Source: Corydoras sp. C115
Taxonomy: Eukaryota; Chordata; Actinopteri; Siluriformes; Callichthyidae
Direction: 5' to 3'
Length of the DNA stretch: 64,000 bases
NCBI GenBank assembly: GCA_019802505.1
Contig: JAFMOC010000424.1
Location: 62,001-126,000 of the forward strand
The notes below the pieces were generated by a model, which had not been told where the DNA came from, did not search any database, and worked only from the letters and a program-made list of their open reading frames with translations. The position numbers and the translations under genes were made by a program. Numbering within the stretch: the first letter of the stretch is position 1; every line of letters starts with the position of its first letter. This document shows, piece by piece, positions 21,505-31,931 of the stretch.

Positions 21505-22287
21505 ATGATTACATCTTTGATTTTCTCGCTCGTCCTGGTCGCCGCGCTTCCTCTCAACATCTACGTGATGCGGCTGATAAACGCCGGCTCCGGATCCGGA
21601 TCCGGGACCGAGTACTTCGTTCTGAACCTGTGCGCGTGTTCCGTCCTGGTCGGCGTTCTGGTCGTCCCCGCCATGGTCACGCTTTTCATCTACAACAGCT
21701 TTTATGTCCTTCCCGTGAGCTGCCTCCTGGCCCTTGTGTCCTCCCTCCTCACCGTCCCGCCGCCCTTCTTCCAGTGCTGTATCTGTGTGGAACGTTACGT
21801 GGCCGTTCTTCACCCCGTCCTCTTCCTAAAATGCAGACCGCTCCGGTACCGCGTGGCCCTTTCCGCCGCCGCCTGGACCTTCGTGCTCGGGTTCTGCGGA
21901 CTGCAGATGTCCATACCACTCCGCAGCATGTTGTACTGTGTCTTGTTACCCGAGTACCTGCTGACCTTCGGCGTCATGTTCTTCTGTTCCGTGTCGCTGC
22001 TCAAGGCGCTGAAGAAGCCGGGACCGGGGGAGAACCTCTGCGACAAGGAATCCCAGAAGAACGTCCTGAAGAAGAAGGCCTTCAGGGTGATTTTGGTCAT
22101 TCTGGTTTTCGAGGTCTTCTCCCACGGCCCGGCTCTGGTGTACATCCTGCTGTATGAGTACCTGACGGAACCCCAGCGGTGGAACGGTATGGCCATGTTC
22201 TCGTGGGTAATGCTCTTCGCGGGCTTCGTTCAGCCGTTTCTGTATCTCCACAGGGTCGGGAAGCTGCCTTTCATTGGGAGCCTATGA
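21505..22287 (+). CDS. Group C rhodopsin-like 7TM receptor with a lost or displaced start codon
   Basis: The coding exon follows the acceptor TGTCCTCAG (21437). Where paralogues have ACCATGG the sequence is ACCCCGC, so the usual start codon is gone. The frame is open upstream to the acceptor, and the first ATG is 21505, just before TM1. That gives 260 aa with no N-terminal tail or glycosylation site. Beyond that it is intact: Glu at the 2.50 position is not kept here (LNLCACSVLV has Ser), VERY ends TM3, ALKKPGPGE lies in the third loop, TM6 has SHGP and TM7 ends QPFLYLHRV. It may still be translated from 21505 or from an unseen upstream exon, or be a decaying gene. A minisatellite starts about 25 bp after the stop. 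Confidence 0.7.
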   Translation: MITSLIFSLVLVAALPLNIYVMRLINAGSGSGSGTEYFVLNLCACSVLVGVLVVPAMVTLFIYNSFYVLPVSCLLALVSSLLTVPPPFFQCCICVERYVAVLHPVLFLKCRPLRYRVALSAAAWTFVLGFCGLQMSIPLRSMLYCVLLPEYLLTFGVMFFCSVSLLKALKKPGPGENLCDKESQKNVLKKKAFRVILVILVFEVFSHGPALVYILLYEYLTEPQRWNGMAMFSWVMLFAGFVQPFLYLHRVGKLPFIGSL

Positions 22288-22310
22288 TGTTCCTCTCAAT
22301 GAGAATGAAC

Positions 22311-23118
22311 GCCATTGAGCTACCACACACCACACCCCTAACCAATGAGCTCCCACACCCCACACCCACTGAGCTACCACACCCCACACCCCTAACCAAT
22401 GAGCTTCCACACCCCACACCACTGAGGTACCACTCCCCACACCCCTAACCAATGAGCTACCACACCCCACACCACTGAGGTACCACTCCCCACACCCCTA
22501 ACCAATGAGCTCCCACACCCCACACCACTGAGGTACCACTCCCCACACCCCTAACCAATGAGCTACCACACCCCACACCACTGAGGTACCACACCCCACA
22601 CCCCTAACCAATGAGCTCCCACACCCCACACCCCTAACCAATCAGCTCCCACACCCCACACCACTGAGGTACCACTCCCCACACCCCTAACCAATGAGCT
22701 ACCCCACCCCACACCACTGAGGTACCACTCCCCACACCCCTAACCAATGAGCTCCCACACCCCACACCCACTGAGCTACCACACCCCACACACCTAACCA
22801 ATGAGCTCCCACACCCCACACCACTGAGGTACCACTCCCCACACCCCTAACCAATGAGCTCCCACACCCCACACCACTGAGGTACCACTCCCCACACCCC
22901 TAACCAATGAGCTACCACACCCCACACCACTGAGCTACCACTCCCGTGCACCACTAAGCTATCACACCTCACACCATTGGGCTACCACACCCCACACCCC
23001 TAACCAATGAGCTCCAACATCCCACACCACTGATCTCCCACACCCTGCACCACTGAGCCACCACACCCTGCACCACTGAGCTACCACACTCTGCACCACT
23101 GAGCCACCACACCCCACA
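22311..23118 (-). repeat. Minisatellite of 28- and 56-bp units derived from a SINE box-A region
   Basis: Units read CCAATGAGCTACCACACCCC and CACTGAGGTACCACTCCCC in alternation. On the minus strand this is GGGTGTGGTAGCTCATTGG, matching the box-A head of S2. It begins right after the receptor stop codon and becomes irregular after 22925. Confidence 0.93.
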
Positions 23119-23695
23119 GTTTCATACGTTGAGTGATTTTGGTCTATCTTCAGCTCTTTGTTGATATTTTCTGCTTCATGGTTTTTGTATCTTGGCTCTT
23201 CGTGCAGACTGAACCCAATCGTTAAATAATTCAGATAGGAATCTCTGTATTGTGCTGAACACCCGTGTGAATGTTTACTGTACACTGTATAGACTTCATC
23301 ATTTCTATAATTTAATCTGTTCATATCTTTTAATGGGACATTAAACACGGTTCAAACATCGTTGTGTACGCCTTGAGTCTTTATACACTTCATCTGCTTC
23401 ATACAGATAGACATTGTGGTTCACCATTAAGCATCTAGAACCACTGAGAACCACTGAGAACCGCTGAGGACAACTGAGAACCACTGAGAACCACTGAGCA
23501 TGCACTTAGAACCGGGATTTTACATCATTAATGACATCATCACCTGGCAGTGAGCTCACAATTACGTCAATGTGCAAGATTACTCAGGTTCCATCCGATT
23601 TGACTTCCAATGACATCATTGTACTCAAGAACAAATGACGACGTTTCAGAGGATGGTAGATCAGTACGATGTGTATCACATGATGTGACCGACGG
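23118..23695. other. Intergenic DNA
   Basis: Includes a short run of GAACCACTGA units at 23439-23500. No gene recognised. Confidence 0.4.
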
Positions 23696-23696
23696 T

Positions 23697-24480
23697 GTCA
23701 GAAATTTTAAATTACTTGCACATAATAAGAGGGGCGGCACGGTGGCTTAGTGGTTTAGCATGTTCTCCTCTCAGCGCTAGGGATTCCCGGTTCGAATCCC
23801 CATCTGGGTGGAGTTTCCATGTTCTCCCCGTGTCTGCGTGGGTTTCCTCCGGGTTCTCCGGTTTCCTCCCACAGTCCAAAAACATGGATCAAGTCAATTG
23901 AATTCTCAAAATTGCCCCATATGGAGTGTGTCTGTGTGAGTGAGTGTGTGTCCAGTGATGGATTGGCGCCTTGTCCTGGGTGTATCTGCCCAGCGCCCGA
24001 GACGTTCTCCCCTGGATGGGCATGGGGAACCCCACCGCGACCCTAATAGAGGATAAAGCCTGAGATAATAAACGAATGAATGAATGAATAATACGAGTCC
24101 CAAAATGGCCGAAAGTTTGTATTCAAACAAAGGACTTTCCTGGAGGTTCGCCGCCATTGGGAAGTGGGGTGGGGCAAGCTAGATTTGAACCAAAACCCTG
24201 GGCTAGGATTGGCTGATTTAAAAACTAGGGCGGTAATTTGTGATTGGCTTAGGCAGTTCGGGGCGGGAACTACACGTAAAGGTTATACACAGGTAAACCC
24301 TTCGAGGAGGTCTCTCACATCTTCAGAAGACAGAGGGCGCTCACAGCACCTGAACGCTGAGGGAGGCAGACCCGCTGGCCAGCGAGAGTTACTGACCGTG
24401 TTCATGAAGTCTTCTTTCTTCTCAATAAATAAGTTGAGACGACCATTTTGCACCGGCTCGTTCTTTCTGCCTTTTCAAAA
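23697..24480 (+). repeat. Dispersed repeat R1, interrupted by an S1 copy (inverted partner at 62345-62680)
   Basis: Outside the S1 copy (23732-24089) the sequence matches the reverse complement of 62345-62680: TGTCAG..TTTTAAATT, CACATAATAAGAG, CCAAAATGGCCGAAAGTTTG, AGACAGAGGGCGCTCACAGC. The present copy also has about 70 bp not seen in the other. It could be an LTR, given the TGT start and AATAAA near the end (24424), but the family is unknown. Confidence 0.7.
23732..24089 (+). mobile_element. S1 SINE-like repeat, complete, with target site duplication
   Basis: 358 bp with box A GGTGGCTTAGTGG, box B GGTTCGAATCC and tail GAATGAATGAAT. It is flanked by AATAAGAG (23724-23731) and AATACGAG (24090-24097). 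The uninterrupted sequence AATAAGAG/TCCC survives in the inverted partner near 62640, proving insertion. Confidence 0.95.
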
Positions 24481-25180
24481 ATTTAAACGATCCAACAACG
24501 GACAACGATGGAGTGAATTAAAGGTGATAAACGCACCTACCAGTGCCATTGGGTCCACGTGGCTTTCTCTGCTTTTATCCCATAGTCCAAAAACATAGAT
24601 TATTTAAGATTATATAATAAAATAGATTATCTGTACAGATTAGTTACTACATCCATCTTTATAGCTCGGTTAATAGGCTCCAGATTGCCCCCATGCCCAA
24701 GCATTAGAACAGTTTGGGAAGTTTTTGTGACATACTCACTCGTGCTGCTGTCCTGCTCAGTATGGACCTCTGATTTGTTAAAATTTCCACTATGAAGACA
24801 ATTTTGAATAAAGTTGCCGCAGAACTCATTATACAATCCACAAAAATTTAACATAGTAATTCGTTGAAGGCGTAGAAGCTCCTGGGACCTGACAAGCCGC
24901 GTTCTTCTTTGAAACAACAGATGGCGCCAGTGCTCACGGTGACCAATGGCGTCGCCAGAAACCAGTGCAATGAAACCAGATGCTGCTGCGGTGTTTACTC
25001 GTCTCCCAGAATGCCTTGCGTTGATTTATTGGGAGCTGATTGATGATGAAGTAATGCTCGGTTGTTTTTGTTGCTTTAAGGTTTATTAACTATTCGGAAG
25101 TTATTGATGTTTTATTGTTTTTGGCTCACCGCACCCCCAACCCCACCCCACCCACACCCAGATGCCTCTATAGCCCTCGG
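24480..25180. other. Intergenic DNA, nothing recognised
   Basis: A 96-codon frame at 24627-24917 (-) has no family resemblance I can name. The region ends in CCACCCCA-rich sequence before a TATA box. Confidence 0.35.
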
Positions 25181-25186
25181 TCAGTC

Positions 25187-25194
25187 TATATAAA
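25187..25194 (+). promoter_or_regulatory. TATA box of the 26741 receptor
   Basis: TATATAAA in the context GTCTATATAAACC, 112 bp before the donor at 25306. Confidence 0.65.
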
Positions 25195-25217
25195 CCAGCC
25201 ACAGGACACCGTCTTCC

Positions 25218-25305
25218 ACATTCAGAGGAAATCAAATGAAGAAATTAAGAGAAATTAAGAAGATTTAAATTAAGAGAAGAGTGTCGTTCGGATGAAGGTT
25301 TAAAG
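25218..25305 (+). other. Probable 5' noncoding exon of the 26741 receptor
   Basis: Ends GTTTAAAG before the donor GTGAGT. The intron (25306-26701) contains three S1 copies. It has an upstream ATG (AAATGAAG) with no long frame. Confidence 0.55.
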
Positions 25306-25584
25306 GTGAGTTATATCGATGGGCGTATGGGTTTACTGCAGGTTTATTGTGTGAAATCCCAAAATAAGTTTATTAATAGAAATAGGAGCAATAAGCTACA
25401 TACAGTCAGCTAGAGAGGTGCAGTAGAGGACGTCAGCAGGGTGGGGGGGGGGGGGTGTTAGATTTTAATGGACACTTCACACCTCAACTGGACACCTTCT
25501 CATTCTCCACCAAAATACCTCAACATCTACCTCATTTTACACTTATATACATATTTTCTGCTAGATTTCACATTGCATATAGTG

Positions 25585-25585
<1 letters not shown>

Positions 25586-25635
<50 letters not shown>
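25586..25635. repeat. (AT)n microsatellite
   Basis: About 24 AT units abutting the S1 copy at 25636. Confidence 0.95.
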
Positions 25636-25637
<2 letters not shown>

Positions 25638-25994
25638 CGGCACGGTGGCTTAGTGTTTGGCATGTTCACCTCTCAGCACTAGGGATTCCCGGTTCGAATC
25701 CCAATCTGGGTGGAATTCCATGTTCTCCCCGTGTCCGCGTGGGTTTCCTCTGGGTTCTCCGGTTTCCTCCCACAGACCAAAAGCATGGATCAAGGTCAAT
25801 TGTGTTCTCCAAATTGCCCCATATAGAGTGTGTATGTGTGCGTGTCTGTGTGAGTGAGTGTGTGCCCAGCGTTAGATTGGTGCCCTGTCCTGGGTGTATC
25901 TGCCCAGCGCCCGAAACCTTCTCCCCTGGATGGGCATGGGGAACCCCCCCTCGACCCTAATATAGGATAAAGCGGGAGATAATGAATGAATGAA
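25636..25994 (+). mobile_element. S1 SINE-like repeat, complete, inside a TA microsatellite
   Basis: Starts GGCGGCACGGTGGC directly after (AT)n and ends GAATGAATGAAT directly before another (AT)n. Confidence 0.9.
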
Positions 25995-26037
25995 TATATA
26001 TATATATATAGTTGTTTATTCTATATTATATTGATAG

Positions 26038-26256
26038 GGAGAACGTTCCAGGGGAGAACGTTTCGGGCGCTGGACAGATACACCCAGGACAGGGCGCCAA
26101 TCTATCACTGGACATACACTCACTCACACAGACACACTCTATATGGGGCAATTTGGAGAATTCAATTGACCTTGATCCATGTTTTTTGGACTGTGGGAGG
26201 AAACCGGAGAACCCGGAGGAAACCCACGTGGACATGGGGAGAACACGGAAACATGG
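26038..26256 (-). mobile_element. S1 SINE-like repeat, truncated, minus orientation
   Basis: GGGGAGAACGTTTCGGGCGC block through GGAAACCCACGTGGACATGG; box B, box A and the tail are missing. Confidence 0.8.
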
Positions 26257-26285
26257 TTGGGGTGATGGAGGAGGGTACTCAAAAC

Positions 26286-26560
26286 ATCCATCCATACATT
26301 ATCTTCCGCTTTATCCTCTATGGGGGGAGGGGGTTCCCCATGCCCATCCGGTTGAGAACGTTTCGGGCGCTGGGCAGATAGACCCAGGACAGGACACCAA
26401 TTTATCGCTGGACACACACTCACTCACACACACACACTCTATATGGGGCAATTTGGAGAATTCAATTGACCTTGATCCATGTTTTTTGGACTGTGGGAGG
26501 AAACCGGAGAACCCGGAGGAAACCCTCGCGGACACGGGGAGAACATGGAGACTCGGGAGG
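26286..26560 (-). mobile_element. S1 SINE-like repeat, 5'-truncated, minus orientation
   Basis: ATCC tail at 26287, CTTCCGCTTTATCC block, body to GGGGAGAACATGGAGACTCGG; the tRNA head is missing. Confidence 0.8.
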
Positions 26561-26740
26561 ATACTCAGAACAGAGTGCGATGACGAAAAAAAAAAAATAA
26601 AAAAAGAATTATGGCGCCCCCTCATGGGAACGGCCAATTCTAGCCGTACGAGAGCTTATTTTAACATTAATGAAAGTTGTTATTTTGGTATTAGGTTCCA
26701 GTTGTAATTGTCCGGGCGAGACGGACCCCAGGAGAACGCC

Positions 26741-27592
26741 ATGAACTCGTCGTCCTTCGTTCCGGACGACGGGTCGGTGAACCTGACGCTGAAATGTCTC
26801 CTCGTCCTCTACGTCTTCGTCCTGGTGGTGACCCTACCCCTCAACGTCTACGTGGCGTGGCTGATCAAAAGCGGCCCGGCGCCCGAGCACCTCGTCCTGA
26901 ACCTGGCCGTGTGCGAGATCGTCCTCTGCCTGGCCGTCGTCCCCGCCCTGGTCAACATCGTGCTCTACGGACGCTTTTCCACCAGCCCCTTCCGTCACGT
27001 GATCAGCTTCATGTTCGCGCTGCACATGGTGCCGCGCCCGCTGTTCCAGTGCTGCGTCTGCGTGGAACGTTACGTGGCCGTCCTCCACCCCGTCGTCTAC
27101 CTGAAGAGCAAACCGGCGCGATACCGGCGGGCCTTCCTGACCGCGGCGTGGTCCCTGGTGCTCGCCCTCGCCCTGCCCTGCACCTTCCTGCCGTACCGCA
27201 GCGTCTACCTCTACGTGGTGCTGCCGCAGTACCTGCTGTACTTCTCCGTGACGCTCTTCTGCTCCGTCGCCGTCCTGAGAGCCTTGAGGCGGCCCGGCCC
27301 GGGGACTCCGACGGCGGACGGCGAGTCCGAGGCCGATCGCATGAAGGAAAAGGCCTTCGAGGTGATTCTGATCATCCTGGTCTTCACGGTCATCACGTAC
27401 GGCCCCACCATAACCTACATCTGCGTCTACGACGCGCTGTCCGACGCGCAGCAGTGGGACGGCTTGATGATGTCCTGCTACCTGATGGTGGCGGCGGGAA
27501 TCGTCCAGCCTTTTCTGTACCTGAGCCGAGTCAAAACCCTGCCCTTCGTCCAGAGATTGGGGAAGCGTGTGGGACACACAGCTGGAGAATGA
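26741..27592 (+). CDS. Group C rhodopsin-like 7TM receptor, 283 aa, GC-rich
   Basis: The acceptor GGTTCCAG ends at 26701 and the first ATG follows at 26741. The N-terminus has NSS (2-4) and NLT (14-16). Glu59 in LNLAVCE replaces Asp2.50, and VERY (108-111) ends TM3. The third loop has ALRRPGPG, with the downstream EADRMKEKAF. TM6 has TYGP (no Trp6.48) and TM7 ends QPFLYLSRV (Gln for Asn7.49). Third codon positions are almost all G or C, unlike the 42819 and 50877 paralogues, so base composition differs strongly within the family. No Cys lies at the usual TM3 disulfide position. Ligand unknown. Confidence 0.87.
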   Translation: MNSSSFVPDDGSVNLTLKCLLVLYVFVLVVTLPLNVYVAWLIKSGPAPEHLVLNLAVCEIVLCLAVVPALVNIVLYGRFSTSPFRHVISFMFALHMVPRPLFQCCVCVERYVAVLHPVVYLKSKPARYRRAFLTAAWSLVLALALPCTFLPYRSVYLYVVLPQYLLYFSVTLFCSVAVLRALRRPGPGTPTADGESEADRMKEKAFEVILIILVFTVITYGPTITYICVYDALSDAQQWDGLMMSCYLMVAAGIVQPFLYLSRVKTLPFVQRLGKRVGHTAGE

Positions 27593-27639
27593 AAAGCTGA
27601 TCTGTCCCTGTTCTATCATCTTTATTTATTTTATTCTTA

Positions 27640-27966
27640 TCCATCCATTCATCATCTTCCGCTTTATCCTCTATTAGGGTCGCGGTGGGGGTTCCCCATG
27701 CCCATCCAGGGGAGAACGTCTCGGGCGCTGGGCAGATAGACCCAGGACAGGACGCCAATCCATCGCTGGACACACACTCAGAGTTTTAGAGAAATCAATT
27801 GACCTTGATCCACGCTTTTGGACTGTGGGAGGAAACCGGAGAACCCGGAGGAAACCCACGCGGACACGGGGAGGACATGGAAACTCCACCCAGATGGGGA
27901 TTCGAAACCGGGAATTCCTAGCGCTGAGAGGAGAACGTGCTAAACCACTAAGCCACCGTGTCGCCT
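27640..27966 (-). mobile_element. S1 SINE-like repeat, minus orientation
   Basis: ATCCATCC tail, CTTCCGCTTTATCC, a gap in the CCCCATATAGAG region, then reversed box B and box A ending CCACCGTGTCGCC. It starts about 50 bp after the receptor stop. Confidence 0.85.
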
Positions 27967-28009
27967 ATTTTATTCTTATGATATATTTATATTTATATAT
28001 ATACGAGGG

Positions 28010-28358
28010 GGCGGCATGGAGGCTTAGTGGTTTAACATGTTCTCCTCTCAGCGCTAGGGATTCCCATTTCGAATCCCCATCTGGGTGGAGTTTGCATGTC
28101 CTCCCCGTGTCCGCGTGGGTTTCCTCCGGGTTCTCCAGTTTCCTCCCACAGTCCAAAAACATGGATCAAAGTGAATTGAGTTCTCCAAATTGTCCCATAT
28201 AGAGTGTGTGTGTGTGAGTGAGTGTGTGCCCAGCGATGGATTGGCGCCCTGTCCTGGGTCTATCTGCCCAGCGCCTGAGACGTTCTCCCCTGGATGGGCA
28301 TGGTGAACCCCCCCGCTACCCTAATAGAGGATGAAGCGGGAGATAATGAATGAATGAA
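28010..28358 (+). mobile_element. S1 SINE-like repeat, complete
   Basis: GGCGGCATGGAGGCTTAGTG head to GAATGAATGAAT tail. A second copy follows after only about 14 bp in the same orientation. Confidence 0.9.
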
Positions 28359-28369
28359 TATATATAAGA

Positions 28370-28721
28370 GGTGGCACGGTGGCCTAGTGGTTTAGCATGT
28401 TCTCCTCTCAGCGCTAGGGATTCCCAGTTCGAATCCCCATCTGGGTGGAGTTTCCATGTTCTCCCCGTGTCCGCGTGGGTTTCCTCCGGGTTCTCCGGTT
28501 TCCTCCCACAGTCCAAAAACATGGATCAAGTGAATTGAATTCTCAAAATTGCCCCATATAGAGTGTGTCTGTGTGAGTGAGTGTGTGCCCAGCGATGGAT
28601 TGGCGCCTTGTCCTGGGTGTATCTGCCCAGCGTCTGAGACGTTCTCCCCTGGATGGGCATGGGGAACCCTCCCCTCCCCGTGACCCTAGTAGAGGATAAA
28701 GCAGAAGATAATGAATGGAAT
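28370..28721 (+). mobile_element. S1 SINE-like repeat, complete
   Basis: GGTGGCACGGTGGCCTAGTG head, box B variant AGTTCGAATCC, short GAATGG tail, then an (AT)n run. Confidence 0.9.
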
Positions 28722-28739
28722 ATATATATATATATATAT

Positions 28740-29424
28740 GTTATGAAATATCACTGGCATGACGGACGGTGCTGTTAAATAAACTCTGTCCGGCGGTTTT
28801 GATGTAAAACACATTTTCACCTGTACAAACATTCCGACGTGTGAGAATGTGATGAAACGTTGTATGTAAATAAAAATGGGAAATGGTCACTTTGTTATCG
28901 ATGCTGTTGTTTTGCATCGTTAGCGTTAAGTTCCTTTGATAATTGGCAATGACTGACCAAAAATTAATCATGTCATTTATTCAAAGTGACATATTTAATA
29001 TTCCAGCTTTATGGATGACTGACACAGCACTCTGGATCAATGAGGAGGAGGGGCATTGTTTAAAACCCAACGGTGGCATCGTTAGTGGATATGGGGCTCC
29101 CCGGGGTCCAAGCAGCCTTTTAAAGGCAAAAATATTTTTTTTTTATTGTAAGTAAATTTTTTTAATGTAAGCCTAATATAAAAAAAATCGATACTGTATT
29201 TTTAAAAAATCACCCCTATATCGTGTTAAATGACTTTATCCTAAATTTATTCTGCTTTTGAATTATATCATTTAGTAGAAAATGGGAATTGTTTTTTTTT
29301 ATTAATTAACACTAATTAGTTAATTTATTGTTGTTTTTTTTTATTAACTCATGTGTTGTCATCGACGATGAACAAAAAAACTAAAAAAAACAAAAAAAAT
29401 AAAGCAAAAAAAAAAAAAATACTG

Positions 29425-29483
<59 letters not shown>

Positions 29484-30060
29484 TTTGTCTATGAAAACTT
29501 ATTAAATCATTTTAAACCCTCTGTCCGCTTCCTTTCGTAGCGTTTCCCCCGATTGCGCTGCTTTCAGACGTGTCATTTTTTAAAGAAACGTTTAACCAAT
29601 CACATTTCGGCATCGTTGGTTGCCAGGTTTTAAACATTTCTGCAGCCTGGGACACCCTGGGTCCAAGCAGGGCGTTCAAAGGCAAAAATAAATGTGAAAT
29701 TAAACAAATAAAATTAAAATAAAAACCTTAAATAGTTGTGATGATAAGATTTCAGCATGCGAGCTAAATGCTTCTGCACACCCCAATTAATGTCATTTTG
29801 ACGGACAGCTTCTTAAACCGACCGGTCAGCAGGATTGGTCTGTGTGGTAGCTCAGGTCCATTCAGCAGCTTTAATTTAGCTCTTTGTTTGATGGGGCGGA
29901 GCCTGCGATCGGGAGGCTGATCAGGTAAGTGGTAACACCAGGAAATCGTTAACGTGTGTAATTAGAGATAAAAGGCGGGAAAGAGGCGGGAAACAGGCGG
30001 GAGGGAGGACGGGAAGGAGGACGGGACAGCCTGAATGGGGATGTATTTTCTTTCATATAT
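28740..30060. other. AT-rich intergenic DNA with an internal duplication
   Basis: Segments 29050-29130 and 29565-29690 share GGTCCAAGCAG and AAAGGCAAAAATA, and the flanking text AACCAATCACATTT recurs at 30453-30466. Contains A/T runs and a long (TA)n tract at 29423-29481. No gene supported. Confidence 0.4.
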
Positions 30061-30066
30061 CTGACA

Positions 30067-30424
30067 TGGGCGGCACGGTGGCTTAGTGGTTAGCACGTTC
30101 GCCTCTCAGCGCTAGGGATTCCTGGTTCGAATCCCCATCTGGGTGGAGTTTCCATGTTCTCCCCGTGTCTGCGTGGGTTTCCTCCGGGTTCTCCGGTTTC
30201 CTCCCACAGTCCAAAAAACATGGATCAAGTTAATTGAATTCTCCAAATTGCCCCATATAGAGTGTGTCTGTGTGAGTGAGTGTGTGCCCAGCGATGGATT
30301 GGCGCCCTGTCCTGGGTGTATCTGCCCAGCGCTCGAAACGTTCTCCCCTGGATGGGCATGGGGAACCCCACCGCGACCCTAATAGAGGATAAAAGCGGGA
30401 GATAATGAATGAATGAATGAATAT
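30067..30424 (+). mobile_element. S1 SINE-like repeat, complete
   Basis: GGGCGGCACGGTGGCTTAGTG head, box B GGTTCGAATCC, tail GAATGAATGAATGAAT. Flanked by matching ATATCTGACATG (30055-30066) and ATATCTGACATG (30421-30432), an apparent target site duplication of about 12 bp. Confidence 0.93.
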
Positions 30425-30496
30425 CTGACATGTATTTTCTTTTTTAAGCAATTAACCAATCACATTTAGGCATCATTGGTTGCCTGTATATATATA

Positions 30497-30842
30497 TTCA
30501 TTCATTATCTCCCGCTTTTATCCTCTATTAGGGTCGCGGGGGGGTTCCCCATGCCCATCCAGGGGAGAACGTCTCGGGCGCTGGGCAGATACACCCAGGA
30601 CAGGGCGCCAATCCATCGCTGGGCACACACTCACTCACACACACGCACTCTATAGGGGGCAATTTGGAGAATTCAATTGACTTGATCCATGTTTTTGGAC
30701 TGTGGGAGGAAACCGGAGAACCCGGAGGAAACCCACACAGACACGGGGAGAAAATGGAAACTCCACCCAGATGGGGATTCGAACCGGGAATCACTAGTGC
30801 TGAGAAGAGAACATGCTAAACCACTAAGCCACCGTGCCGCCT
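30497..30842 (-). mobile_element. S1 SINE-like repeat, complete, minus orientation
   Basis: ATTCATTC tail after TATATATAT, the body, then reversed head ending CCACCGTGCCGCC and another TATATAT run. Confidence 0.9.
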
Positions 30843-31172
30843 ATATATATATATATAAAACCACCATACAAATCAATTTGGTTAACTAAACTAGTTGGTT
30901 AACTAAACATTTCCGGTTGGTCAGCTCTTAGCAAGGAACTAATTAAGTACTAATTAAAACCCTAGACTCTTAGAACATTAATAAATAAAAAGAGAATGTG
31001 GAGCTTTACATGAACAAACGTGTTCAGAGTTCAGACGTTAATCATCGTCAGCGTTGTTGAATTTTATTTAAACGACGTCTCTGCAGGTAAAAAAAGGTCT
31101 ATTAATTATACAGAAGTCATTAACGATGCTGATGACAGCCGAAGCCCTTCCTCCCCCCCCCCAACAGGAACG

Positions 31173-31180
31173 ATATAAAA
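31173..31180 (+). promoter_or_regulatory. TATA box of the 32456 receptor
   Basis: ATATAAAA, 163 bp before the donor at 31344. Confidence 0.55.
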
Positions 31181-31204
31181 ACATGAGTGTTTAAGGCTGT
31201 AAGC

Positions 31205-31343
31205 GCTGACTGCAGTGGGAATCAGCACTTCGGTTCAGGTTGCAGGTTGGTGATCTGTCCGCGAGCTTGTGCTTCATTTGCTTTATTAAAAACTTTCGGA
31301 CCGAGCGGCGACGTTTCACTGTGGCCTTCAGACTTCAGGAAAG
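31205..31343 (+). other. Probable 5' noncoding exon of the 32456 receptor
   Basis: Ends CTTCAGGAAAG before the donor GTATCA. The last bases match the exon end proposed for the 21505 receptor (TTTCAGGAAAG), supporting a shared origin. Intron 31344-32439. Confidence 0.55.
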
Positions 31344-31449
31344 GTATCAGCTCCACGCTCTCGGATTTTAATTGTAAATGTTGTAAATAGCGGCTGAGTT
31401 TCGGTCATTTTAACATGTGTTCATATAATGTGAAAAAAATTATAAAATA

Positions 31450-31454
<5 letters not shown>

Positions 31455-31482
<28 letters not shown>

Positions 31483-31555
31483 AACAGATGTGATTCGTTT
31501 GCGGGAACAAGATGCGTGTTGTTTTTATAATAACATCACAGTGATTTAAGATAAG

Positions 31556-31594
<39 letters not shown>

Positions 31595-31600
31595 TGTATA
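31455..31600. repeat. (AAT)n and (TA)n microsatellites
   Basis: AAT run at 31452-31480 and TA run at 31563-31594. Confidence 0.9.
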
Positions 31601-31602
31601 TA

Positions 31603-31651
31603 TGATAGATTGCCCCCCTGTCCTGGGTGTATCTGCCCAGCGCACGAAACG
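31603..31651 (+). mobile_element. S1 SINE-like fragment
   Basis: GATAGATTGCCCCCCTGTCC to CGCACGAAACG only, lying head to head with the next copy across a TA run. Confidence 0.7.
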
Positions 31652-31672
31652 TGTATATATATATATATTCCC

Positions 31673-31931
31673 ATTCATCCATTATCTTCCGCTTTATCCT
31701 AAATTAGGGTCGCGGGGGGGGGTTCCCCATTCCCATCCAGGGGAGAACGTTTCAGGTGCTGGGCAGATACACCCAGGACAGGGGGGCAATCTATCACTGG
31801 ACACACACTCACTCACTCACACAGACACACTCTATATGGGGCAATTTGGAGAACTCAATTGACTTGATCCATGTTTATGGACTGTGGGAGGAAACCGGAG
31901 AACCTGGAGGAAACCCATGCGGACACAGGGA
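31673..31931 (-). mobile_element. S1 SINE-like repeat, head-truncated, minus orientation
   Basis: ATCCATTATCTTCCGC tail side to CCATGCGGACACAGGG, then a TA run. The tRNA head is missing. Confidence 0.85.

Noticed and set aside
24627..24917. A 96-codon minus-strand gene
   Set aside because: No recognisable family, no splice or promoter context, and AT-rich surroundings. I cannot support it from sequence alone.
26834..27619. A 261-codon minus-strand frame over the 26741 receptor
   Set aside because: It is the shadow of a very GC-rich coding exon. The product is a Gln/His/Asp-rich string without structure, and the plus frame has clear transmembrane segments.
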